Shown here piece after piece: positions 30,632 through 38,169 of a DNA stretch of 39,748 bases. Both the position numbers and the translations under genes were made by a program. Source of the stretch: Clostridia bacterium (GTDB lineage Bacteria > Bacillota > Clostridia > Christensenellales > UBA1242); assembly GCA_017452165.1 (NCBI GenBank), contig JAFTMY010000002.1:1-39748 (forward strand), written 5' to 3'. Within the stretch, counting starts at the first letter, position 1. The number at the start of each line of letters is the position of its first letter. The notes beneath the pieces are model-generated. The model was not told where the DNA came from. It ran no database searches and worked only from the letters and a program-made list of their open reading frames with translations.

Positions 30632-31189
30632 ATGTGCATTGTGAGTGAAGAACTAAAACAACTATATTTAGACAATGCTCCAGGATTGGTTGGTTGGTAT
30701 ATTAAAAGACATAAAGATGCCAGCATATACTTTGACACCTTTGAAGATATGAGACAAGAACTTTTGCTTTCTGTGTGGGAGCAACTTCCACTATATGATG
30801 CCACTATAAGTAAGTTTTCAACTTATGTTGTGGTGGTCTGTAAGAGTGTGGTTTCCCACAAAATAAGTTTTGCCAACAGAGAGAAAAGAAAAGGGTCTTC
30901 CAATCTGTTAAGTCTTAATCAAGAACTTGCAGAAGACTTCACTTTGATGGATATCATTGGAAGAGATGAAGACCCTTGTGATGCTCTCTGCAGAAAGGAA
31001 AAAATGGATAATATTAAAAAAATGTTGAGTCCATCCGCTTATGCATACTACATAGATGGTTATGAAGTAAAAGAGATTGCTACATATCAAAATAAAACAG
31101 AAGGAGCAATAAGGTCATCAATTAGAAGAGATTTAATTAAAATTAAAAGGGAGATGGGAAAGGAGAAGTGCAGCTATGAACCAGATTAG
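30632..31189 (+). CDS. Sigma-70-like transcription factor
   Basis: A 185-residue sigma-factor-like protein that could redirect host RNA polymerase to phage promoters. A region-2-like part (DTFEDMRQELLLSVWEQLPLYD, then ISKFSTYV) carries the helix pattern that binds core polymerase and the -10 box. A C-terminal region-4-like HTH (YYIDGYEVKEIATYQNKTEGAIRSSIRRDLIKIKREM) would read the -35 box. ATG 30632 follows AAGGGG; GTG starts on either side are possible. Size fits short ECF/SigH-like phage factors. It is placed late in the early operon, suited to turning on late genes. Confidence 0.8.
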   Translation: MCIVSEELKQLYLDNAPGLVGWYIKRHKDASIYFDTFEDMRQELLLSVWEQLPLYDATISKFSTYVVVVCKSVVSHKISFANREKRKGSSNLLSLNQELAEDFTLMDIIGRDEDPCDALCRKEKMDNIKKMLSPSAYAYYIDGYEVKEIATYQNKTEGAIRSSIRRDLIKIKREMGKEKCSYEPD

Positions 31190-32675
31190 TTTCTTTGATG
31201 GTAAACACCAGTTCAAGATAACAAACAAAATCAGACTTATTGAGCTGTTTGCTGGATATGGTTCTCAACACTTTGCCTTAAAATATCTTGGAATAAATGC
31301 AGAAAGTTATAGAATCTGTGAATGGGCAGTCAAAAGCATTCAAGCATATAAGGATGCACATTTCCCAGATGACAACACAGATTATTCTGCAGACCACAGT
31401 ATTGAATTTGTTATAAACAGACTTTTCAAGTGGGGTATAAGTTCAAACTATAATGAACCTATGACTAAAGACCAAATCAAGAGAATGGGTGAACAAAAGT
31501 GTAGACAAGTCTACAACAACATAAAAGCAACCCACAATTTGGTTAATATCCAACAAGCAAAAGCATCAGATTTCAATATTGTTGATAAAGATAATTTTAC
31601 ATACATCTTAACCTATTCATTTCCTTGCCAAGACTTGTCAAAAGCGGGTCTTGGAAAAGGGATGGAGAAAGGCAGTGGAACTCGTTCTGGAATGCTTTGG
31701 GAAGTTGAAAGAATTCTTGAAGAATGTCTGGAGGGGGGGGTATTGCCACAGGTGTTGTTGATGGAAAATGTTCCAGATGTTATAGGAACCAACAACATCA
31801 AGCATTTTGCTAGTTGGTTGGCCAAGTTAGAAAGTTTTGGTTATCACTGCTATTGGAAGGTTTTGAATGGCAGAGATTATGGCATACCACAAAACAGAGA
31901 AAGATGCTTTATGATTAGCATTCTTGGTGACTATCTGTATGAATGGCCACAAACAGTGCCACTTACAAATAAGTTGAGGGACCTACTTGAAGATGAAGTA
32001 GATGAAAAATACTATTTAAGTGACAAGATGTTAGCATATTGCACAGATATGACCAATAGGAATGGTTTTGTTCGTGGAGAAAGGTTTAGTCCTATAGACA
32101 CAGACAAAAAGGATTATGGTTATGCCATAACAACATCCGCCGGTCAAAGACCTACAGATAACTTCATTATTATAAAAGGCAAGGAATGTCCTATTGTTAA
32201 AGATAATGAGAATTATATCCAATGGAAACAAGAAGGACTGCTTGATAGTGACTGCAGAGCTTGGAGAGATGACAAGGTTAGTGGAACATTAACAACTTCA
32301 GACAAACAAAAAGTTCTGGAGAATCAGTCTCTTAAGAAACAACTATGCAATGATTTGATTGCTAGTGGTAAGGTCAAGGAAAATGATGTTATCAGACACA
32401 GTTATTCCAATAGTAGGATGAAAGAATGGGAAACTAGGGGTTGTGAGACCAACAACATGTCTCCAACACTTGACACCAGATGTGATTGTCTTGGTGTTGT
32501 AAATAACTGTAGAATTCGTAAATTAACACCTAAAGAGTGTTTTAGACTCATGGGTGTAAAAGATGAAGACTTTGAAAGAATTGCAAAAAATCAAAGCAAT
32601 GCAAGTCTTTATCACCTTGCTGGAGACTCCATCATTGTGGATGTTCTCATGGCATTATTCAAACAAATAGTTTAA
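31176..32675 (+). CDS. dcm: C5-cytosine DNA methyltransferase
   Basis: A 499-residue SAM-dependent enzyme that methylates cytosine at C5. Motif I IRLIELFAGYGS (19-30), the catalytic PC in YSFPCQDLS (148-154), ENVP (197-200), QNRERC (near 242) and the final RKLTPKECFRLMGV (motif IX) are present; the part between about 255 and 430 would be the target-recognition domain. No restriction enzyme is encoded beside it, so an anti-restriction or regulatory role is likely. A run of eight G at 31733-31740 codes Gly-Gly near residue 187 and may be a slippage site. It overlaps the sigma-like gene by 14 bases. Confidence 0.95.
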   Translation: MNQISFFDGKHQFKITNKIRLIELFAGYGSQHFALKYLGINAESYRICEWAVKSIQAYKDAHFPDDNTDYSADHSIEFVINRLFKWGISSNYNEPMTKDQIKRMGEQKCRQVYNNIKATHNLVNIQQAKASDFNIVDKDNFTYILTYSFPCQDLSKAGLGKGMEKGSGTRSGMLWEVERILEECLEGGVLPQVLLMENVPDVIGTNNIKHFASWLAKLESFGYHCYWKVLNGRDYGIPQNRERCFMISILGDYLYEWPQTVPLTNKLRDLLEDEVDEKYYLSDKMLAYCTDMTNRNGFVRGERFSPIDTDKKDYGYAITTSAGQRPTDNFIIIKGKECPIVKDNENYIQWKQEGLLDSDCRAWRDDKVSGTLTTSDKQKVLENQSLKKQLCNDLIASGKVKENDVIRHSYSNSRMKEWETRGCETNNMSPTLDTRCDCLGVVNNCRIRKLTPKECFRLMGVKDEDFERIAKNQSNASLYHLAGDSIIVDVLMALFKQIV

Positions 32676-32686
32676 TTGGAGAAATT

Positions 32687-32971
32687 ATGAAGAAATTCAA
32701 ATCAGACTGTGGTTATATAGTTTATGAGACCACACCAAGAGAATGCATAGAAATAACAAATGGTTTTGGAATTTGTGATATGTGTGCAAAAACAGACAAA
32801 GTCATCTATTTGGTTCCAGTATTAAATCATGCCTTTTGCCAGAAGTGTTATGATGATTGGAATGGAAGAGCAATCTTCTATGAAGATGATTTGTGGTTTG
32901 AAGAGTTTTATGCTCGTATCTGGGAAGATATGGCCAAAAGAAAGAAAATTGACTTGGTGGAGATAAGGTAA
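32687..32971 (+). CDS. Zinc-finger-like small protein, hypothetical
   Basis: A 94-residue protein with CDMC (34-37) and FCQKC (55-59) spaced as in a treble-clef or zinc-ribbon site, followed by an aromatic, acidic helix (FYEDDLWFEEFYARIWEDM). ATG follows TGGAG. Such small two-cysteine-pair proteins are common in Firmicutes phage early operons. Its role is unknown; a nucleic-acid or protein-binding function is probable. It ends on the A of the next start codon (TAATG). Confidence 0.7.
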   Translation: MKKFKSDCGYIVYETTPRECIEITNGFGICDMCAKTDKVIYLVPVLNHAFCQKCYDDWNGRAIFYEDDLWFEEFYARIWEDMAKRKKIDLVEIR

Positions 32972-33414
32972 TGAAAAAAATATTCTGTTTCTGGTGTGAC
33001 AATGAAGTTGAGAAAGATGGTCAACTTTGCCCAAACTGTCAGAAAAGATATAACCAAACACAAAAAGAATATGAACAGATAGATAAAGAATATAAAGAAC
33101 TATTTGGCAATATGGACTGTAAAGGCATGATTGAGTTTGTTAGAAACAAAGACAAGAAAATCAAAGAGTTGGAAAACTTAAACAAAAAACTCAAAGACTA
33201 TTATTGGGATGAAGTAAACAAACTTGATGAGTCATACAACAAAGACTTGGAAGAAAGGATTGAAGAGATAGAAGACTTAAGAAATGCCTTAAGATTGGCA
33301 TGTGAAACATTCTGTTCTGGTTCACATCCAGAAATAAGATTGATAATACAAAATTATGCACTTATAAGTGGTGTAATGGAGTATTTTATACAGAAAGCAA
33401 AGGAGAAACCATAA
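32971..33414 (+). CDS. Zinc-ribbon plus coiled-coil protein, hypothetical
   Basis: A 147-residue protein. The N-terminus has FCFWCDNEVEKDGQLCPNCQK, a short zinc ribbon (CxxC, CxxC). The middle (residues 30-110) is a highly charged coiled coil. The C-terminus is a hydrophobic helix with two more Cys/His-like positions. The start is coupled to the stop of the preceding gene. Its function is not recognised; it looks like a structural adapter of two different domains. Confidence 0.7.
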   Translation: MKKIFCFWCDNEVEKDGQLCPNCQKRYNQTQKEYEQIDKEYKELFGNMDCKGMIEFVRNKDKKIKELENLNKKLKDYYWDEVNKLDESYNKDLEERIEEIEDLRNALRLACETFCSGSHPEIRLIIQNYALISGVMEYFIQKAKEKP

Positions 33415-33728
33415 TGAAACAAAAACTAAAGAAATTCTGGCAATGGATGAAGAAAGAAATCTTCAACAAACAAATGTTATTATGGTTTGTTATTGCAGAG
33501 ATTATATTCTGGTTGCCTTGCATTATAGGTGCCATTCTTGGAATGTTGGTGAATGGATGGTTCTGGACTATCTGCACAGTTTATATTGCTTTTTGGGTTG
33601 CTCCACTTACACCAGCTATTCCACTTCAACTAGGTTTAACCTATGGGTTAAAGAAACTTGCAGACTTAATCAAAAAGAAGAAAAAAGGAGAAAGTGATGA
33701 AAATATCAGAAATGAAGAAAATTCTTAA
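33414..33728 (+). CDS. Small two-pass membrane protein
   Basis: A 104-residue protein with a basic N-terminus and two or three hydrophobic segments, near residues 22-47 (LLWFVIAEIIFWLPCIIGAIL) and 49-75, and a Lys/Glu-rich tail. This topology is that of a holin-like or other small phage membrane protein, but it has no endolysin gene beside it. ATG is coupled to the previous stop (AATGA). The tail is encoded in the overlap with the next gene. No family is assigned. Confidence 0.65.
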   Translation: MKQKLKKFWQWMKKEIFNKQMLLWFVIAEIIFWLPCIIGAILGMLVNGWFWTICTVYIAFWVAPLTPAIPLQLGLTYGLKKLADLIKKKKKGESDENIRNEENS

Positions 33729-33939
33729 AGAAATGAAAGAAATTTGCAACTTTAAGGATAGTGAGACTGAAATCAATGTAAGGTCAAGAAGTGCAGACCC
33801 AATGTTCTATGATGAAAGGGTTTCTATAAGAACAACAATAAATGGCATTCATGTTGCTTTAGATAAAGATATCAATAAAAGCAAGAGAATGTCACCAGTA
33901 GAGGAGATGAAGTATGGCCAATTCTCAAATCGAAATTAA
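33697..33939 (+). CDS. Small early protein, hypothetical
   Basis: An 80-residue protein. ATG 33697 follows AAGGAG; the GTG one codon earlier is less likely. Residues 1-25 form a basic amphipathic helix, and the rest has short strands (INVRSRS, RVSIRTTINGIHVAL). It overlaps both neighbours (32 and 26 bases), as is common in this operon. Function unknown. Confidence 0.6.
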   Translation: MKISEMKKILKEMKEICNFKDSETEINVRSRSADPMFYDERVSIRTTINGIHVALDKDINKSKRMSPVEEMKYGQFSNRN

Positions 33940-34468
33940 AGAACTAGACACCAGGATTATTAAATACAGACTAGCAGACAAGAAAAATGGTGCGGTGATT
34001 TATTACACTTTAGATTTGGATAAATACCAACTATCTATTCAAGGTGAAGTTAGTGGTTCTTATAAGTGGTGTGAAACACCAGAGAGTGAGAGTTTCTTGG
34101 AGCTTATGGTGAGATGTGATAAATGGTATTTAATGAACAAATTATTCAATAAGGTGTTTGATTGCAACAAGTCTATAAAAAATGTCAAAAGATATATCAA
34201 AGAAAATTATAGGTTCTGGGATAAAGAAGAAGAAAAAGAAATTTTTAATGATTTATCTGAAATTGACACCAATTCTGCAGAAATGTGTATGGATAAAGTG
34301 TTTGAAGTGTTAAACGCACATCCTAAAGGTTGGGATACTTATGAAATCTGTTGTTGTATGGAAGACTCTTATAAATATTGGGATGAAAAAGCAATCTCAT
34401 ATTTCTGCAACAATATCAAACCTAAATTAAAGAAAAAGATAGGAGAAAATCAACATGGCGCTATATGA
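33914..34468 (+). CDS. Hypothetical early protein
   Basis: A 184-residue soluble protein, beta-like in the first 60 residues (ITLDLDKYQLSIQGE-like alternation) and helical after that, with several Trp and Cys residues, including CCCMED. ATG follows GAGGAG inside the preceding gene. It does not resemble an enzyme I know. It overlaps the next gene by 14 bases. Confidence 0.6.
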   Translation: MANSQIEIKELDTRIIKYRLADKKNGAVIYYTLDLDKYQLSIQGEVSGSYKWCETPESESFLELMVRCDKWYLMNKLFNKVFDCNKSIKNVKRYIKENYRFWDKEEEKEIFNDLSEIDTNSAEMCMDKVFEVLNAHPKGWDTYEICCCMEDSYKYWDEKAISYFCNNIKPKLKKKIGENQHGAI

Positions 34469-34826
34469 TGAATTAACAAACCTTTATGACCAGGACCTAC
34501 ACAATATTGACCAAGATGCTCCCAACATGAAAGTCTTCAACTTTCTTCAGAGAAACAAAGAAAACATTGAAGACATTGAAAAAGAATATCTTGACTGTAT
34601 CAAAGAGGCAGATAAGAGAACAAAACTCAAATTAACCAAAGAACAAGTCAGAGTTCTGGAGAACACTTTCAATTGGGCATTAAACCTATTAGAAGAAGAG
34701 ACAAAGAAAAACTACATTGTCATCCAGAATAAAGATGGTGTGTTTGAAAAGTTTGACTTTGAGACAGAGTCTAAAAAGATAGAAGAATTATTTGATTATT
34801 TTAGACAGAACACAGAAGTGGTATAG
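34455..34826 (+). CDS. Hypothetical acidic helical protein
   Basis: A 123-residue, acidic and mostly helical protein without cysteine pairs or membrane segments. ATG follows TAGGAG. It contains LTNLYDQDLHNIDQD at the N-terminus and a heptad-like segment around residues 60-85. It is in the distal, poorly understood part of the early operon. Function unknown. Confidence 0.6.
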   Translation: MALYDELTNLYDQDLHNIDQDAPNMKVFNFLQRNKENIEDIEKEYLDCIKEADKRTKLKLTKEQVRVLENTFNWALNLLEEETKKNYIVIQNKDGVFEKFDFETESKKIEELFDYFRQNTEVV

Positions 34827-34838
34827 GAGACAGAGTAA

Positions 34839-35099
34839 ATGAAAGGTTCATATATTGCAAGTTTAATAGTTGTAAACAGTTTTTTGTTGATTGCTTTAAT
34901 AGCTAATATAGTATTTACATATTGCCCAAACATCCACCAGGCATTTCAAAATGCAACTGGAACATCTGGTTCCTTGATTCCATTTTATCATTATTGGAAA
35001 TATTACATAGTTCAAGTTGTCCTATCTCCAATATTAGCATTATTATTCACACCACTTATTTATTTAGCAATTAAAGGAGATGAAGATGTTGAAAAATAA
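34839..35099 (+). CDS. Small two-pass membrane protein
   Basis: An 86-residue protein with hydrophobic segments near residues 5-28 (IASLIVVNSFLLIALIANIV) and 55-77 (IVQVVLSPILALLFTPLIYL) and a short acidic tail. ATG follows TAGGAG. It overlaps the next membrane-protein gene by 14 bases. Together they form a pair of small membrane proteins just before the packaging genes, a place where a holin/antiholin-type pair could be, but no diagnostic motif is seen. Confidence 0.6.
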   Translation: MKGSYIASLIVVNSFLLIALIANIVFTYCPNIHQAFQNATGTSGSLIPFYHYWKYYIVQVVLSPILALLFTPLIYLAIKGDEDVEK

Positions 35100-35271
35100 A
35101 ATATTAAAATGTATTATCTCAATATTGGCATGTTTTATATGCTTTGCACTATTCTTTGTTATCTACTGGGCAGTTAATTATGGTACTGCTCCAAACTGGA
35201 TTTTGAGTATATCTATGAGTGGAACTATTGCATGTGTTCCATTACAATTATGCCTTTGTTTATTAGATTAA
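35086..35271 (+). CDS. Small membrane protein at the end of the early operon
   Basis: A 61-residue protein with two hydrophobic segments, near residues 8-27 (IISILACFICFALFFVIYW) and 38-58. I prefer ATG 35086 to the ATG at 35080, because AAAGGAG is directly next to the latter. It has a basic N-terminus, like small holins with cytosolic start. It is the last gene before the terS leader region. Function unknown. Confidence 0.55.
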   Translation: MLKNKILKCIISILACFICFALFFVIYWAVNYGTAPNWILSISMSGTIACVPLQLCLCLLD

Positions 35272-35350
35272 AAACACATAAAAACACATAATTTTTGACT
35301 TTTAAAAACAAAATTTAAAATTTTGAGTAATAATGTATGTGTGTGAATTA
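35271..35350 (+). promoter_or_regulatory. AT-rich terS leader with tandem 10-mer and phased A-tracts
   Basis: The 10-mer AAAACACATA occurs twice in tandem (35271-35290) and A-tracts continue with about 10-bp period. TTGACT at 35295-35300 has no -10 box at proper distance; a TAATAAT at 35328-35334 has no good -35. This may be a late promoter that needs a phage activator or the phage sigma-like factor. Confidence 0.4.
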
Positions 35351-35380
35351 ACAGGTTAGCAAAATGCTAACTTGTTTTTT
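35351..35380 (+). terminator. Intrinsic terminator directly before terS
   Basis: ACAGGTTAGC (35351-35360) pairs with GCTAACTTGT (35366-35375) over loop AAAAT, followed by six T. It ends the early operon. The terS ribosome binding site starts five bases after it, with no room for a promoter between, so late transcription must pass it or start upstream and read through. Confidence 0.85.
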
Positions 35381-35395
35381 ATTAAGGAGAAGACT

Positions 35396-35818
35396 ATGGG
35401 CAGAGGGAATGTTAACAACTTAATAGTGCCAAGCTCGGAAGAAGCTCGGAAGAATGGCTCCAAAGGTGGAAAAGCAAGTGGAGATTCTAGAAGAGAAAAA
35501 AGAAAACTTCAGAATGCATTGCAAAAACTACTCGCTGGTAAATTTCAAGTAGGTGAAGAAGAGAAGAAACTTGGTGGATATGAAGCAATTGCTCAAAGCA
35601 TGATACTTTCAGCAATCAATGGAAATGTCAAAGCTGCAACATTCGTAAGAGACACAATTGGTGAGAAACCAGTAGATGTGCTTGACTTGGAAAACAAAGA
35701 CAACAATGTCACTGGAATTAAAATCAGTTTTGTTAATAAATCAAATCCCAACAAGGGAAAAGAGAAAGACCCTAAAATAGTTGGAGACTACACACCACCA
35801 AGTAATACAGAGGGATAA
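35396..35818 (+). CDS. terS: Terminase small subunit-like protein
   Basis: A 140-residue DNA-recognition subunit of the packaging motor. ATG 35396 follows AAGGAG. The N-terminal part with SKGGKASGDSRREKRKLQNALQKLL is typical of a family of Firmicutes-phage small-terminase-like proteins (DUF5681-like basic start). Residues 60-90 (YEAIAQSMILSAINGNVKAATFVRDTIGEKP) are the conserved helical part. The C-terminus is Lys/Pro-rich. It is followed after three bases by terL. Inside its 5' end is a tandem 11-bp repeat that may serve as the pac site. Confidence 0.75.
   Translation: MGRGNVNNLIVPSSEEARKNGSKGGKASGDSRREKRKLQNALQKLLAGKFQVGEEEKKLGGYEAIAQSMILSAINGNVKAATFVRDTIGEKPVDVLDLENKDNNVTGIKISFVNKSNPNKGKEKDPKIVGDYTPPSNTEG
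35431..35452 (+). repeat. Tandem 11-bp repeat in terS, pac candidate
   Basis: AAGCTCGGAAG occurs twice without gap. Since 11 is not a multiple of three, the two copies code different residues, so the repeat is not a protein-level repeat. It is GC-richer than its surroundings. Packaging (pac) sites are often found in terS. Confidence 0.4.
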
Positions 35819-35821
35819 TAA

Positions 35822-37303
35822 ATGGAATTAGAGATTGAAGTTCCAGAAGTCTATGAACCATCTTTCAATGACTTAAATGATGAATGGTGCAAAAAGAATT
35901 TCTGGTATTCACCAAGAACTTCATGGAAATCTTCTGGTCTAGGAAGAATAATTCTTCTCTACTATAATCTATTCCCTAACTATGATGTCTGTATTGGTGT
36001 AGACAGTTTGTCAAATGCTGGTGAAGGTGTTTTGAGTGAGTTTCAAGCATTCATTGAGAGTGAAGGACTTAATGATAACCAAGAGTGGGTTATAAGTCCT
36101 AAATGCATGTATAAGAAAGGCAGAAGAAACCAAGTCAGAGTTTATCCAGTGCAGACAACTAAAAGAACAGATGTCAACACTACAAAGTCAAAGAAACTTA
36201 TAAGACCAATAAGTTTGTTCATAATGGATGAAGTTCAGAAACTTCACAATAAAGAAATCTTGCTTAACTGTCTATCAACATTCTTAAGACAGATGAAAGC
36301 AGGTCATAGTAAGGTTATCCTTGCTGGAAACCCAGATAGGTCTGCAATGTGGTTTACAGAGTTTTACAAAGCAAAACTTGATGACCCAGAATGGACTGTG
36401 TTGAGTCCTACATACATGGATATCATTGAGTGGATTCCACAAGCACTTAAACATGAAATTGAAGACCTAAAGAAAAATGACCCTATTTCCTACAAACAAA
36501 TCTATCTAGGAGATTTGGATGCTGCAGGTTGGGAAGTGGTGTTCCACTCATTCATTGAGAGATACCACTATATAGACAGAAGAGTTTTAATGGAACTTGA
36601 CAAGAAGAAAGGTTTCAGTGCATTGATTAACATGATTTTAATTGGTGTGGATGATGCAGAAAGTCAAGATGCCATTGCAGCTTCTTCAATAACAGTGCAT
36701 AAAGATGGTTCATTGAGAGTTCAAGAGAGTTTCTACCTATCTTGTAAAGAACAACCAGTGAAACCAGCACTAACACAAAGATGTGAAATGATTATTAAAT
36801 ACCTAGATTATATAAATGCTCATTTCAATCCAGAACATAGATTGCCAATATTTATGACATTTGACTGTGCATCTGGAATGTATAGACAAATGAAAGTTAT
36901 GGCAACCACAGACAAGAACTACATGAGATGGAGAAATGTTCACTTATTTGCCTACACAGACAAAGGTGACAAAGAAGACCAACTTGATGAAGTTAATGCT
37001 GCATTTGCTAATGGAATTCTAACAATAGTCAATGTTGACCATTATAGTCCACAATATTCAAATGCAAAACTGGTAGAACAAACAAAAGCATTGAGACTTC
37101 TGGAGAATAAGAAGATTGACCCTACCATACCAAATGACTGCACAGATGCATTGCAATATGCAGTTATGACTGTATTGAGAAATCCTTACAGTTTAACATT
37201 CCCACAAAGAAGAGCAAGGTATGAGCAAGACCAATCACTTGATGTTCTTATTGAGAGAATTATCAAACAAGACAGAATCAATCTCATGCAAAAACCAAAT
37301 TAG
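35822..37303 (+). CDS. terL: Terminase large subunit
   Basis: A 493-residue ATPase-nuclease that drives DNA into the head and cuts it. The ATPase part has an unusual Walker A-like sequence (YSPRTSWKSSGLGR, residues 29-42), Walker B SLFIMDEVQ (131-139) and the coupling-like part VILAGNPDRS (165-174). The nuclease domain is seen in LIGVDDAESQDAIAAS (273-288) with catalytic Asp, TFDCASGMYRQ further on, and the C-terminal CTDALQYAVMT. The length is typical. It starts three bases behind terS. The Walker A Gly before Lys is replaced by Trp, which is worth confirming, as many terminases tolerate variations there. Confidence 0.88.
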   Translation: MELEIEVPEVYEPSFNDLNDEWCKKNFWYSPRTSWKSSGLGRIILLYYNLFPNYDVCIGVDSLSNAGEGVLSEFQAFIESEGLNDNQEWVISPKCMYKKGRRNQVRVYPVQTTKRTDVNTTKSKKLIRPISLFIMDEVQKLHNKEILLNCLSTFLRQMKAGHSKVILAGNPDRSAMWFTEFYKAKLDDPEWTVLSPTYMDIIEWIPQALKHEIEDLKKNDPISYKQIYLGDLDAAGWEVVFHSFIERYHYIDRRVLMELDKKKGFSALINMILIGVDDAESQDAIAASSITVHKDGSLRVQESFYLSCKEQPVKPALTQRCEMIIKYLDYINAHFNPEHRLPIFMTFDCASGMYRQMKVMATTDKNYMRWRNVHLFAYTDKGDKEDQLDEVNAAFANGILTIVNVDHYSPQYSNAKLVEQTKALRLLENKKIDPTIPNDCTDALQYAVMTVLRNPYSLTFPQRRARYEQDQSLDVLIERIIKQDRINLMQKPN

Positions 37304-37393
37304 GTTTTATATGCCTTAAAATAAGTCTTTAACAACATTCGTTGAGTTGGTGGAGAACCCTTAAAGATGAGGTGGCGGCATTAGATATAAAAC
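37304..37393 (+). ncRNA. Candidate structured RNA between terL and scaffold genes
   Basis: GTTTTATAT (37304-37312) is perfectly complementary to ATATAAAAC (37385-37393), and GCC (37313-37315) adds pairing with GGC (37377-37379) around a 5-base bulge. Nested inside, TCTTTAA (37326-37332) pairs with TTAAAGA (37361-37367). Within that, CAAC/GTTG (37333-37344) and GGT/ACC (37349-37359) make two small hairpins. The whole would be a three-way-junction element of 90 bases starting right at the terL stop codon. No known family is recognised; it is not a normal tRNA, although the inner part recalls a D-arm. Confidence 0.55.
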
Positions 37394-37418
37394 AAAAAAC
37401 TATAAAAGGAGAAAATTT

Positions 37419-38129
37419 ATGGATAAACTTGAAGAACTTAAATCAATGTTGAAAGAATTATCCCCAGAAGAGATGGAACAGTTAAAGTCTTTCATTGCTG
37501 AAGACAAAACTGAAGAAACACCAACAGAAGAAGCAGAACAAACTTCTGAAACTGTTGAAGAAACTGCAGAAGGAACTACAGAAGAGAAATCTGAAGAAGT
37601 TGCTCCAACAGAAGAAACAACAGAACCAACAGAAGAAACTTCTGAAACTACTGAAGGTGAAACTTCAGAAGAGTTGCCAGCAGAAGAACAAACATCTGAA
37701 GAACCAGCAGTTGATTCAGATGAGACTGCTCCAGCTGAAGAAGAACCAGTTATGGAGAAAGTAGACACAGATGAGGGCCCAGCATCTGAAGAAACTGAAA
37801 CACCAGAAACTGAAACTTCTGAAACTACTGAAGAGACACCGGTTAATGAAGATGATGCCTTAATCATGAGAAAAGGTGTAGAACCATCTCCAGAAGAAAC
37901 TGTTGCCACTTCAGAAAACATTACTGCTGATGATGGCAGTGAGATTCCAATTGATTATAAACAAATCATTGAGGGTCAAAATGCCAAGATAGCTGCACTT
38001 GAGGCAGAAAATGCCAGTCTAAAGAGTAGGTATGAGGGAGCATTCGGTTTCTCTGCAAAACCATCTGCGCCTGGCAAAGTAAATCCACTTTATGATGATG
38101 CAATAGATAATATTCGTTTTCATAAATAA
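37419..38129 (+). CDS. Acidic scaffold-like protein
   Basis: A 236-residue protein directly before the major capsid gene, the usual place of the scaffold. Residues 1-25 are a helix (DKLEELKSMLKELSPEEMEQ); residues 26-140 are a very acidic Glu/Thr-rich low-complexity part made of irregular EET, TEE and SEE units; residues 175-210 form a coiled coil (IIEGQNAKIAALEAENASLKS); and the C-terminus has conserved-looking aromatic and basic residues. This plan is typical of helical scaffolds. The ATG follows AAAAGGAG. The acidic part makes a long false reading frame on the other strand. Confidence 0.75.
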   Translation: MDKLEELKSMLKELSPEEMEQLKSFIAEDKTEETPTEEAEQTSETVEETAEGTTEEKSEEVAPTEETTEPTEETSETTEGETSEELPAEEQTSEEPAVDSDETAPAEEEPVMEKVDTDEGPASEETETPETETSETTEETPVNEDDALIMRKGVEPSPEETVATSENITADDGSEIPIDYKQIIEGQNAKIAALEAENASLKSRYEGAFGFSAKPSAPGKVNPLYDDAIDNIRFHK

Positions 38130-38169
38130 CCAAAAATCAAAAAATAAACAAAATTAAAGGAGAAAAACT

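Noticed and set aside
37304..37393. tRNA-like look (D-arm-like AGTTGGTGGAGAAC)
   Set aside because: There is no T-arm (no TTCRA box) and the nested 9-bp and 7-bp stems give a better fold, so a tRNA gene is not supported.
37304..37393. Known self-cleaving ribozymes (hammerhead, twister, pistol, hairpin types)
   Set aside because: I compared remembered conserved cores; neither CTGATGA/GAAA nor the twister or pistol cores are present. Kept only as an unassigned candidate.
37400..37921. 173-codon minus-strand frame, Ser/Val-rich
   Set aside because: It is a mirror of the Glu/Thr-rich low-complexity part of the scaffold gene, with no ribosome binding site or promoter.
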